From Actinomycetota bacterium (GTDB lineage: Bacteria; Actinomycetota; Acidimicrobiia; Spongiisociales; UBA5794): a stretch of DNA of 7,728 nucleotides. The stretch's first letter is position 1; each line of letters opens with the position of its first letter. The position numbers and the translations under genes were made by a program. The stretch covers positions 1 through 7,728 of the forward strand of contig QMQC01000074.1 in assembly GCA_003648875.1 (NCBI GenBank), written 5' to 3'. The notes under the pieces were generated by a model. That model was not told the DNA's origin, did no database searches, and was given only the letters and a program-made list of their open reading frames with translations. Below are positions 1-5,705 of this stretch, one piece after another.

Positions 1-296
1 AGTCCCTGGAGAGATCCATAGTGCCGTTCGTTGAGACGCCAGTGGCGACGCACGGGAAGCCACGACATCTCCATCTCCGCGAGTGTCAGGTTCGCCGTTG
101 CGATTGCTCTCTCGAGGAGGCTCGTATGAACAACATCGAATGCAAGACCTTCATCGGACATCACGCGACCCGCTTGACGAGCCTCGTCCTCTCCCTTGGT
201 CGACAGAGCTACATCGGTCCAACCTGTGAATACGTTCTCGAGATTCCAGAGGCTCTCCCCGTGCCGGAGCAGCACCAGTGTCGAAGCGACGGTCAT
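1..296 (-). CDS. gpmA: 2,3-bisphosphoglycerate-dependent phosphoglycerate mutase, N-terminal part (cut by window edge)
   Basis: Interconverts 3-phosphoglycerate and 2-phosphoglycerate through a phosphohistidine intermediate; cytoplasmic lower glycolysis and gluconeogenesis. Read by hand from the minus strand: the ATG at 296-294 opens 98 complete codons that run off the left edge without a stop. The histidine phosphatase signature LLRHGESLWN lies at residues 9-18, with catalytic His12 in the RHG motif. It is followed by FTGWTDVALS (23-32), the substrate arginine in LERAIATAN (Arg63), and LNERHYGSLQG (88-98), whose Glu90 matches the family's catalytic glutamate. These motifs match the cofactor-dependent mutase rather than generic histidine phosphatases. 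About 98 of the roughly 245-250 residues usual for the family are present. The start codon overlaps the TGA of the upstream small protein as ATGA, so translation is probably coupled. I expect the second catalytic histidine beyond the window. Confidence 0.95.
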   Translation of the reverse strand, partial: MTVASTLVLLRHGESLWNLENVFTGWTDVALSTKGEDEARQAGRVMSDEGLAFDVVHTSLLERAIATANLTLAEMEMSWLPVRRHWRLNERHYGSLQG

Positions 297-697
297 GATC
301 CCAGCGTACCGTCGCCCGTGTCCGGTGCTGCGTCGTCAAAATCTGTCTGGCGAACTCGCCAAGAGGGCGTTCGGAGTCCGGACCACTGGTTTCTCTTGGG
401 CCGTAGAACACCTTCCTCTCCGAGGGGGAGCAAGCCAACGTGCTCTGCCCCGCATGACCTGATGGCTATGCCGAGGGCGACACAAGCGAGATGAAGGGGG
501 TCATCATCGAAAGTGGAAACTGTCATCGAGACCGTCGTTCTTCCGGTGTCGAGGTCGGCCTCCGCGTCAACTGCTCGCACTATCTCCGACTGATGCAGCC
601 TGTCAAATACGGTGTCGATGTGGTCTCCGAGGTCCCCCTCTGACCAATCGATCCGACGCATGACATCGAACTGACACTCGAGTCGATATGTCCCCAT
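293..697 (-). CDS. Unrecognised small acidic cytoplasmic protein coupled to gpmA
   Basis: I do not recognise this protein. From the ATG at 697-695 it has 134 residues; an in-frame GTG at 703 would add two, and a TAG at 709-707 blocks any further extension. No signal peptide or membrane segment is visible. The N-terminal two thirds look folded: a predicted helix around DLGDHIDTVFDRL, a strand pair around VDAEADLDTGRTTVSMTVST, then a helix around LHLACVALGIAIRSCG and a short strand. This is a pattern compatible with a small alpha/beta (ferredoxin-like) fold. The last 35 or so residues are polar and probably disordered. Its TGA overlaps the gpmA ATG by four bases (ATGA), which supports real translation and a link with gpmA. 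No Shine-Dalgarno sequence precedes either start. Codon use resembles the neighbours. Coding status is likely; function is unknown. Confidence 0.7.
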   Translation of the reverse strand: MGTYRLECQFDVMRRIDWSEGDLGDHIDTVFDRLHQSEIVRAVDAEADLDTGRTTVSMTVSTFDDDPLHLACVALGIAIRSCGAEHVGLLPLGEEGVLRPKRNQWSGLRTPSWRVRQTDFDDAAPDTGDGTLGS

Positions 698-705
698 GTG
701 CACAG

Positions 706-768
706 ACTACATACGACGGACGACGGAGGACGGACGAGTTCCGACATCCGACTTCCGACTTCCGACTT
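706..768 (-). repeat. Tandem heptamer array with imperfect hairpin between tpiA and the small protein
   Basis: Nine consecutive 7-base units stay in one register from 706 to 768. On the minus strand the first half is AAGTCGG three times, then ATGTCGG and AACTCGT; the second half is CCGTCCT, CCGTCGT, CCGTCGT and a decayed ATGTAGT. The array begins 5 nt after the TGA of tpiA and ends 8 nt before the ATG at 697. The two halves are mutually complementary at about five of every seven positions. The arm at 740-761 pairs with 734-713 around a 5-nt loop (739-735), giving about 16 Watson-Crick pairs in 22 positions, with a recurring U-U mismatch. There is no T-run after it, so it is not a standard intrinsic terminator. 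It could act on mRNA stability or attenuate downstream expression, but that is inference. Confidence 0.8.
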
Positions 769-773
769 CTGCC

Positions 774-1538
774 TCACACCCAATATCGGACGACAGAGGC
801 GAAGGTGTCAGGGTCAAGGGATGCCCCCCCGACGAGTCCACCGTCGATGTCCTGTTTCGCCATGAGTCCAGCAACATTTCCCGGGTTGACGGATCCGCCA
901 TAGAGCACTCGAGTCGACTCCGCCGCGTCCCCGAAGGAGTCCCTGATCTGTTCGCGGACGAACGAGCACATCGCTCCGGCGTCATCTGCGCTCGCGGTCC
1001 GTCCCGTACCGATCGCCCAGATTGGCTCGTAGGCGACGACGATGGATGCCACCGATTCGGAATCGATACCTTCGATCGATGCTCGAATCTGTGTGCCGAC
1101 TCTTGCCTCCGCCTCGCCGGCGTCCCGCTCATCCTCAGTCTCACCGACACAGACGATCGGTGTCATGCCCGCAGCTATGACTGCATTCGCTTTCGTGTTG
1201 ACAACCTCATCGGTCTCACCGAACAGCTGCCGCCTTTCGGAGTGCCCGACGATCACATGGCTGACGCTCAGCTTGTGAAGCATCAAAGGCGATATCTCCC
1301 CCGTGAACGCTCCGTTGTCGTGCCAGTCGACATTCTGTGCTCCGAGCTTGATTCCAAGGTGGTCTGTCTCGATCACCGTTTGCGCCGAGCGAAGCGCTGT
1401 GAACGGCGGGCAAACGACAACATCGACCCGTTCATAGTCGGCGGGGTCAAGCCGATAGCTGAGCTTCTGCACCATCTGGATCGCTTCCAGATGGTTGGTG
1501 TTCATCTTCCAGTTCCCAGCGATCAGGTTCTTGCGCAT
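774..1538 (-). CDS. tpiA: Triosephosphate isomerase
   Basis: Interconverts dihydroxyacetone phosphate and glyceraldehyde 3-phosphate in the cytoplasm. The 254 residues match the family's usual length of about 250. Visible TIM-barrel signatures are GNWKMN at 8-13 (catalytic Asn9 and Lys11), GAQNV at 66-70, the catalytic histidine in VGHSERR (His99), the catalytic base in AYEPIWAIGTG (Glu171), phosphate-gripping loop 6 at 172-181, YGGSV at 213-217, and GLVGGAS at 235-241. The ATG at 1538 is well supported: a purine-rich GAAGGGA (1551-1545) lies 7 nt upstream, counted from its last G. It sits 36 nt after pgk; that gap is mostly heptamer repeat plus this ribosome binding site. No secG follows, unlike the common actinobacterial order. 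All catalytic residues are intact. Confidence 0.98.
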   Translation of the reverse strand: MRKNLIAGNWKMNTNHLEAIQMVQKLSYRLDPADYERVDVVVCPPFTALRSAQTVIETDHLGIKLGAQNVDWHDNGAFTGEISPLMLHKLSVSHVIVGHSERRQLFGETDEVVNTKANAVIAAGMTPIVCVGETEDERDAGEAEARVGTQIRASIEGIDSESVASIVVAYEPIWAIGTGRTASADDAGAMCSFVREQIRDSFGDAAESTRVLYGGSVNPGNVAGLMAKQDIDGGLVGGASLDPDTFASVVRYWV

Positions 1539-1544
1539 TGCGGT

Positions 1545-1551
1545 TCCCTTC
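1545..1551 (-). promoter_or_regulatory. Ribosome binding site of tpiA
   Basis: GAAGGGA on the minus strand, with its last G 7 nt before the ATG at 1538. It fits a Shine-Dalgarno sequence and fixes the tpiA start. It directly follows the heptamer array, so the repeat lies in the 5' neighbourhood of tpiA translation initiation. Confidence 0.7.
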
Positions 1552-1553
1552 GG

Positions 1554-1585
1554 TCACAGTTCACAGTTGACAGTTCACAGTTCAC
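1554..1585 (-). repeat. Tandem heptamer array across the pgk end and pgk-tpiA gap
   Basis: On the plus strand four full 7-base units run without interruption: TCACAGT at 1554, 1561 and 1575, and TGACAGT at 1568, then a partial TCAC at 1582-1585. On the transcribed strand the unit reads AACTGTG or AACTGTC. The array covers the last two sense codons of pgk (Glu-Leu) and its TGA at 1577-1575, then most of the spacer up to the tpiA ribosome binding site. Seven is not a multiple of three, so a change in copy number would not by itself keep a reading frame. I see no strong self-complementarity, unlike the array after tpiA. Confidence 0.85.
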
Positions 1586-2759
1586 GGCGAAGTACTTCCA
1601 ACCCAGGGAGTTCCGTCCCTTCCAGCATCGCAAGACCTGCTCCGCCACCGCTCGACACATGTGAGATGTCGCCCTCACGACCAAAGATTCTGACTGCGGC
1701 GACGGAATCTCCCCCTCCCACGACCGTATATCCATCGCACGAGGCGACAGCGTCTGTAACTCCCTCGGTCCCTGCGCGGAAATGCTCCCACTCGAAGACA
1801 CCCATTGGTCCGTTCCAGAACACGGATTCGGCCTCCCTGATGGCTCCTGAGAAATTCTTCACCGTCACGGGTCCGATGTCGAGACCGATGGTTCCCGATC
1901 GGATTCGGGATGCGACCACGGTCTCGTGTTCCGCTTCCTCGGCGAATGCATCTGCGACAACGACGTCAACGGGGAGAACGATCTTGTCCCCGTGCTCCGA
2001 CGCGAGGAGATCTGCGACGTTCTCGAGCATGGATCCCTCCACGATTGAGTCGCCGACTGCATACCCCGAGGCCTGAAGAAGAGTGAAGCACATCCCTCCA
2101 CCGATCAACATGAGATCGACCTTCGGAAGAAGGTTCTCGATGACACCAAGTTTGTCAGATATCTTTGCCCCGCCCATCACAACCACGTATGGTCGCTCGC
2201 TGCGGGTAAGCAGTCGGTCGACCGCCTCGATCTCGGCCTGGAGGAGGCGACCCGCGGCGGAAGGCAACCGCTGCGCAACCCCCACGTTGGACGCATGAGA
2301 CCGATGTGCGGTTCCAAAGGCGTCATCGACGAACACGTCCGCGAGTCTGGCCAGACCATCGGCAACCCGAGGATCGTTCTTCGTCTCACCTGGCTCAAAA
2401 CGAGTGTTCTCCAGAACCACAACCGTCTCGGATGGGGCGTGTTCGACCGCCGCATCGACTTGCGGGCCGATCACTCCTGGCGCAAGGACTGTGTCGAACC
2501 CCCCTAGTTGTGCAAGAGTCTCAGCAACAGGACGCATCGACAAAGACATATCATGGCCCTGCGGTCGACCGAGGTGACTTGCAACGACAACTCTCCTTGC
2601 CTTTCCGATGAGTTCATGGATCGTTTCGAGACTCGCCGCGATGCGAAAGAAGTCAGTCACGGCTCCGTTGTCGAGCGGCACGTTGAGATCAGAACGCACC
2701 AGAACGGTGCGCCCGGACAATTCAAGCGAGTCGATGGTCCGAAGGGCGTCGCTAACCAA
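1575..2759 (-). CDS. pgk: Phosphoglycerate kinase
   Basis: Transfers phosphate between 1,3-bisphosphoglycerate and ADP, forming ATP and 3-phosphoglycerate; cytoplasmic. From the proposed TTG at 2759 it has 394 residues, the usual bacterial length. The N-terminal substrate domain shows VRSDLNVPL (about 21-29, with Arg22, Asp24, Asn26), SHLGRP (61-66) and LENTRFEPGE. The C-terminal nucleotide domain shows GGAKISDK, GGGMCFTLL, FWNGPMGVFE (314-323), VGGGDS (347-352) and HVSSGGGA (367-374). The start is inferred from the family N-terminus (LRTIDSLELSGRTVLVR): no ATG or GTG is available there, and TTG at 2759 is the nearest candidate. It overlaps the end of gap by 8 nt and has no clear Shine-Dalgarno, so coupling to gap is likely. 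A TTG at 2819 is possible but would overlap gap by 68 nt. The last two residues and the stop lie in the heptamer array. Confidence 0.97.
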   Translation of the reverse strand: MVSDALRTIDSLELSGRTVLVRSDLNVPLDNGAVTDFFRIAASLETIHELIGKARRVVVASHLGRPQGHDMSLSMRPVAETLAQLGGFDTVLAPGVIGPQVDAAVEHAPSETVVVLENTRFEPGETKNDPRVADGLARLADVFVDDAFGTAHRSHASNVGVAQRLPSAAGRLLQAEIEAVDRLLTRSERPYVVVMGGAKISDKLGVIENLLPKVDLMLIGGGMCFTLLQASGYAVGDSIVEGSMLENVADLLASEHGDKIVLPVDVVVADAFAEEAEHETVVASRIRSGTIGLDIGPVTVKNFSGAIREAESVFWNGPMGVFEWEHFRAGTEGVTDAVASCDGYTVVGGGDSVAAVRIFGREGDISHVSSGGGAGLAMLEGTELPGLEVLRREL

Positions 2760-3834
2760 GCTTGCGTACCAGGTCGACGAGACGACTCGAGTAGCCCCAC
2801 TCGTTGTCGTACCAGCCAAACACCTTCACCATCGAACCGGACACCATCGTGGATGCTCCATCGATGATGCAGGAGTGAGGATCTCCAATGATGTCAGACG
2901 ACACGATCGGGTCCTCCGTGTACCGCATGATTCCGGCGAGTGGTCCCTCGGCTGCGGCTTTCAGAGCGGCGTTGACCTCGTCCACACTTGTCTCTCTGGC
3001 GACATTGACGACGAGGTCCGTAATGGATCCGTCAACGACGGGGACACGGAGCGCGGTTCCGAGGAGTTTCCCATCCAGGTTCGGCAACACTTTTCCAACC
3101 GCGGTAGCCGCGCCTGTCGATGCGGGGATGATGTTCTGCGCTGCTGCCCTGGCACGTCGCGGATCCGAGTGCATCACATCGGACAGCGCCTGGTCATTCG
3201 TGTATGCATGGACCGTCGTGAACGCACCCTCCTGGATGCCGAAGACATCGTCGAGCACCTTTGCCATCGGAGCAATGCAGTTGGTCGTGCATGACGCATT
3301 CGAGACGATCCTGTCCCGCTCTGGATCGAGATCGCCGTCATTGACACCAAGCACGATCGACACGTCCGGGTCGCGCATTGGGGCGCTGACGATCACATAC
3401 CTGGCACCCGCAGTCAAGTGCTTCGACGCTGCATCATGTGTGCGGAACACCCCGGTCGACTCGATCACGATGTCAACGCCAAGTTCACCCCACGGAAGCT
3501 GCTCCGGGTCGCGCTCGGCGAACACCTTGAAGGCGTCCCCATCGACGACCATGTCCCCCCCGACCACTTCGATGGTGCCGGGGTACGTGCCGTGCACCGT
3601 GTCGTACTTCAGGAGATTGGCGTTTGCATGCACATCGCCGAGGTCATTGATCGCGACGATGTCGATGCCCTTGACGGCAGCTGCGATCCTTTTCCAGGCC
3701 GTGGTGATCGCGTCGGCATCGGTTGCGTCGATCCCGACGACCGCCTTTCGTAGATCGGTGGCAACGTTGGCCCCCTTCGCTGCACGGAAGAAGTTCCGTC
3801 CGATTCGCCCGAATCCGTTGATCGCTACCTTCAT
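2752..3834 (-). CDS. gap: Glyceraldehyde-3-phosphate dehydrogenase with extended NAD-binding domain
   Basis: Oxidatively phosphorylates glyceraldehyde 3-phosphate to 1,3-bisphosphoglycerate with NAD+. The Rossmann motif INGFGRIGRN lies at 5-14; INDLGD at 62-67 has an aspartate (Asp64) where NAD-specific enzymes bind the adenosine ribose. Catalytic Cys182 is in SNASCTTNC and His209 in TTVHAYTND; RRARAAAQNIIP, ITDLV and WYDNEWGYS follow. The Cys-His spacing of 27 is canonical. The protein has 360 residues, not about 335: residues 20-56, between helix 1 and strand 2 of the NAD domain, are about 30 longer than in typical bacterial enzymes, for example compared with my recollection of the Geobacillus enzyme. 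The ATG at 3834 is chosen because AGGAG (3845-3841) precedes it by 6 nt and the protein then begins with the family N-terminus. It lies 16 nt after yvcK. Confidence 0.97.
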   Translation of the reverse strand: MKVAINGFGRIGRNFFRAAKGANVATDLRKAVVGIDATDADAITTAWKRIAAAVKGIDIVAINDLGDVHANANLLKYDTVHGTYPGTIEVVGGDMVVDGDAFKVFAERDPEQLPWGELGVDIVIESTGVFRTHDAASKHLTAGARYVIVSAPMRDPDVSIVLGVNDGDLDPERDRIVSNASCTTNCIAPMAKVLDDVFGIQEGAFTTVHAYTNDQALSDVMHSDPRRARAAAQNIIPASTGAATAVGKVLPNLDGKLLGTALRVPVVDGSITDLVVNVARETSVDEVNAALKAAAEGPLAGIMRYTEDPIVSSDIIGDPHSCIIDGASTMVSGSMVKVFGWYDNEWGYSSRLVDLVRKLG

Positions 3835-3840
3835 GAGTCG

Positions 3841-3845
3841 CTCCT
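3841..3845 (-). promoter_or_regulatory. Ribosome binding site that decides the gap start
   Basis: AGGAG on the minus strand, 6 nt before the ATG at 3834. The open frame extends upstream to 3921 inside yvcK, but this site and the conserved N-terminus MKVAINGFG both place the real start at 3834. It is one of the two clear Shine-Dalgarno sequences in the window. Confidence 0.8.
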
Positions 3846-3850
3846 GATGA

Positions 3851-4825
3851 TCATGGCGTGATGTTCTCGAGTGCTTCACCGAGCTTCTTGGGATCGTGAC
3901 TTGGCCGGGTGTCCCCTGCATCGACGAGATCAGACAGCACCAGGTCCGCGCCGTACGTTGCAGTCAACTCCGGGTCGAATTCAATCTTGTTGAGCGGTGA
4001 AGCGACCTCGATCTGTCTGTCGTTCGCGACGATAGTACGCGGCGGGCGCACTCCTGTCAGACGCAGCAGGGCGTCGAGATGGTCGATGCCGTCCATCTCC
4101 AAGGTCTCGCCATCCTGGGTGACAAGGTTGCCGACGTACACGAGGTGGGACGGACTCCGATTGATCGCCTCGGTGATCCCGGGGACGCGCATTGCGGCGA
4201 TCGTCGAGGTCACGAGACTTCCGGGACCGAGAATGATCACGTCTGCCATCTCGATGGCCTCAACAGCACGCTCGGTCGCAGCAGCGGTCTCGGGTCGTAC
4301 CCTGACCGCGTCGATCGATCCGCGGTGGAGAGAAATCGCGACCTGCCCCCTGACGATCGTCCCATCCGATTCGATCTCAAGCTCAAGATGTTGCCCCCCG
4401 GCCGGAATCACGGATCCACGCGTGTGGAGGAGTCGCTCAGCCCTCACCAGGGCCAGCTCGAATGAACCCTCGATGTCGGTAAGACCCGCAAGAATCAGGT
4501 TCCCGAGCGAGTGTCCGGCGACGTCAGCACCTTCGAATCGATACTCGAACAGACGCCTCCACGTGGAGTCCTCCGGAGTGAGCGCCAGCAGACACTTTCG
4601 GATATCCCCGGGAGGCGGGATGTCGAGGTGCGTTGTGAGCCTGCCGCTGGATCCACCATCATCTGCGACCGTGACGATCGCGTCGACTCGCCCCGAGTAG
4701 GTGAGCGCCGCCCGGAGAACTCGCGAGAGACCCTGTCCCCCGCCGATCGCAACAACCCTCGGCCCCTCGAATGCGACATCGAGCTCCTGGGGAAGTGTCT
4801 CTGGTTCAGTCCCGACCGGATGCAT
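3851..4825 (-). CDS. yvcK: YvcK/CofD-like gluconeogenesis factor
   Basis: Member of the YvcK (GlmR) family, related in fold to the 2-phospho-L-lactate transferase CofD. In Bacillus subtilis YvcK is needed on gluconeogenic carbon sources, binds UDP-N-acetylglucosamine and supports cell-wall precursor supply; the role in this organism is inferred. The 324 residues show the family hallmarks: VAIGGGQGLS (25-34) as nucleotide loop, VTVADDGGSSGRL (51-63), PPGDIRKCLLAL (71-82), AGHSLGNLIL (103-112), ILGPGSLVTS (198-207), VYVGNLVTQDGET (229-241) and DGIDHLDALL (245-254). The ATG at 4825 overlaps the rapZ stop as TGATG, a classic coupled arrangement. The frame stays open to 4933, but that extension lies within rapZ and is basic, unlike the family N-terminus. 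In many Firmicutes and Actinobacteria whiA comes next; here gap follows after 16 nt. Confidence 0.95.
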   Translation of the reverse strand: MHPVGTEPETLPQELDVAFEGPRVVAIGGGQGLSRVLRAALTYSGRVDAIVTVADDGGSSGRLTTHLDIPPPGDIRKCLLALTPEDSTWRRLFEYRFEGADVAGHSLGNLILAGLTDIEGSFELALVRAERLLHTRGSVIPAGGQHLELEIESDGTIVRGQVAISLHRGSIDAVRVRPETAAATERAVEAIEMADVIILGPGSLVTSTIAAMRVPGITEAINRSPSHLVYVGNLVTQDGETLEMDGIDHLDALLRLTGVRPPRTIVANDRQIEVASPLNKIEFDPELTATYGADLVLSDLVDAGDTRPSHDPKKLGEALENITP

Positions 4826-5697
4826 CAGAGTGCGACATCTCTGTGGTGGACGAATGTCTCGACACCTGACTCTACGAGGTGCTCCCCTATTGCTTCTGCC
4901 AGCGCGACGCTTCGGTGCCTTCCTCCCGTGCATCCGACCGCGATCGTGAGGTACGACTTCCCTTCGGCCTCATAGTGCGGCAGCAGGAAGTCGAGCATGT
5001 CGGTGGCCATGGTCAGGAACTGTCCTGCCTCGACATGAGAGAAGACGTAGTCGCGCACCGGCGCATCCATGCCGGTCTGTGGTCGCAGGTCTGGCTCCCA
5101 GTGAGGGTTCGGCAGGAAACGAACGTCGAACATCAGATCCACAACGCGTGGCGTGCCTCGCTTGAAACCGAACGAAGCGACATCGACCCGCATGCCCTGC
5201 GCCGAATCGACACCGGCAAATGCATCCCTGAGTCTGTCCCTGAGTTGGTGCACATTGAGTTCGGATGTATCGATGATCACGTCAGCGAGTGCCCGAACAG
5301 GCTCGAAAGCGGCGCGCTCTGTCGCGATGGCCACAGCTAGCGATGCTTGATCCGCAGGGTGCGGGCGGCGCGACTCTTCGAATCTGCGGACGAGCACTGC
5401 ATCATCGGCATCGAGGAACAGGACGGTCGTTCGGTATCCGTCCCGATGCAGATCGATGAGGGCCATATCGAGATCCGTTTCGTTCATGCCGGTACGGATA
5501 TCGGTTACAACGGCAATGCGTGAGCGATCGCCCTCAGCAACACCAACGGTGGCCACGAGGTCGGAGATCAGGGCGGTTGGGAGGTTATCGACCACGAAGT
5601 ATCCGATATCCTCGAGGGTATTGGCCGCCTGGGATCGTCCCGCTCCCGAAAGGCCGGTGACGATGACAACCTGGGCGCCGACGTCTCGTTCTGCCAT
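4825..5697 (-). CDS. rapZ: RapZ-family P-loop nucleotide-binding protein (RNase adaptor family)
   Basis: In Escherichia coli RapZ senses glucosamine-6-phosphate and guides RNase E to the small RNA GlmZ; Gram-positive homologues (YvcJ) bind and hydrolyse nucleotides and have a less clear role, so the biochemical call is the family only. The 290 residues match the family length. The N-terminal half has the P-loop GLSGAGRS (15-22), with arginine where the canonical lysine would be, which I recall as usual in actinobacterial members, and VVDNLP (35-40). A Walker B-like strand (VLFLDADD, 92-99) follows. The C-terminal domain has ASFGFKRGTP (174-183), DVRFLPNP (191-198) and GCTGGRHRSV (255-264), the conserved region linked to metabolite and RNA binding in the E. 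coli protein. The ATG at 5697 is 8 nt after uvrC; the stop overlaps yvcK. Confidence 0.95.
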   Translation of the reverse strand: MAERDVGAQVVIVTGLSGAGRSQAANTLEDIGYFVVDNLPTALISDLVATVGVAEGDRSRIAVVTDIRTGMNETDLDMALIDLHRDGYRTTVLFLDADDAVLVRRFEESRRPHPADQASLAVAIATERAAFEPVRALADVIIDTSELNVHQLRDRLRDAFAGVDSAQGMRVDVASFGFKRGTPRVVDLMFDVRFLPNPHWEPDLRPQTGMDAPVRDYVFSHVEAGQFLTMATDMLDFLLPHYEAEGKSYLTIAVGCTGGRHRSVALAEAIGEHLVESGVETFVHHRDVAL

Positions 5698-5705
5698 GTG
5701 TTCGC

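Noticed and set aside
151..438. 95-codon open frame on the minus strand
   Set aside because: Its reading is basic and unstructured, while the overlapping frame starting at 296 encodes clear phosphoglycerate mutase motifs and the frame ending at 293 encodes the small protein.
706..768. CRISPR array or intrinsic terminator
   Set aside because: Units are only 7 bases with no spacers, so it is not CRISPR; the hairpin is mismatched and lacks a following T-run, so it is not a standard intrinsic terminator.
696..1664. 322-codon open frame on the plus strand
   Set aside because: It lies antisense to tpiA, its translation has no recognisable domain, and the minus-strand gene has all catalytic motifs; long antisense frames are common in GC-rich DNA.
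2888..3847. 319-codon open frame on the plus strand
   Set aside because: Fully antisense to gap; low-complexity Ser/Thr/Ala-rich product with no family motif.
3835..3921. N-terminal extension of gap
   Set aside because: The ribosome binding site and family N-terminus both point to the ATG at 3834.
4826..4933. N-terminal extension of yvcK
   Set aside because: It lies within rapZ, is strongly basic and unlike the family N-terminus; the ATG at 4825 overlaps the rapZ stop in a typical coupled arrangement.
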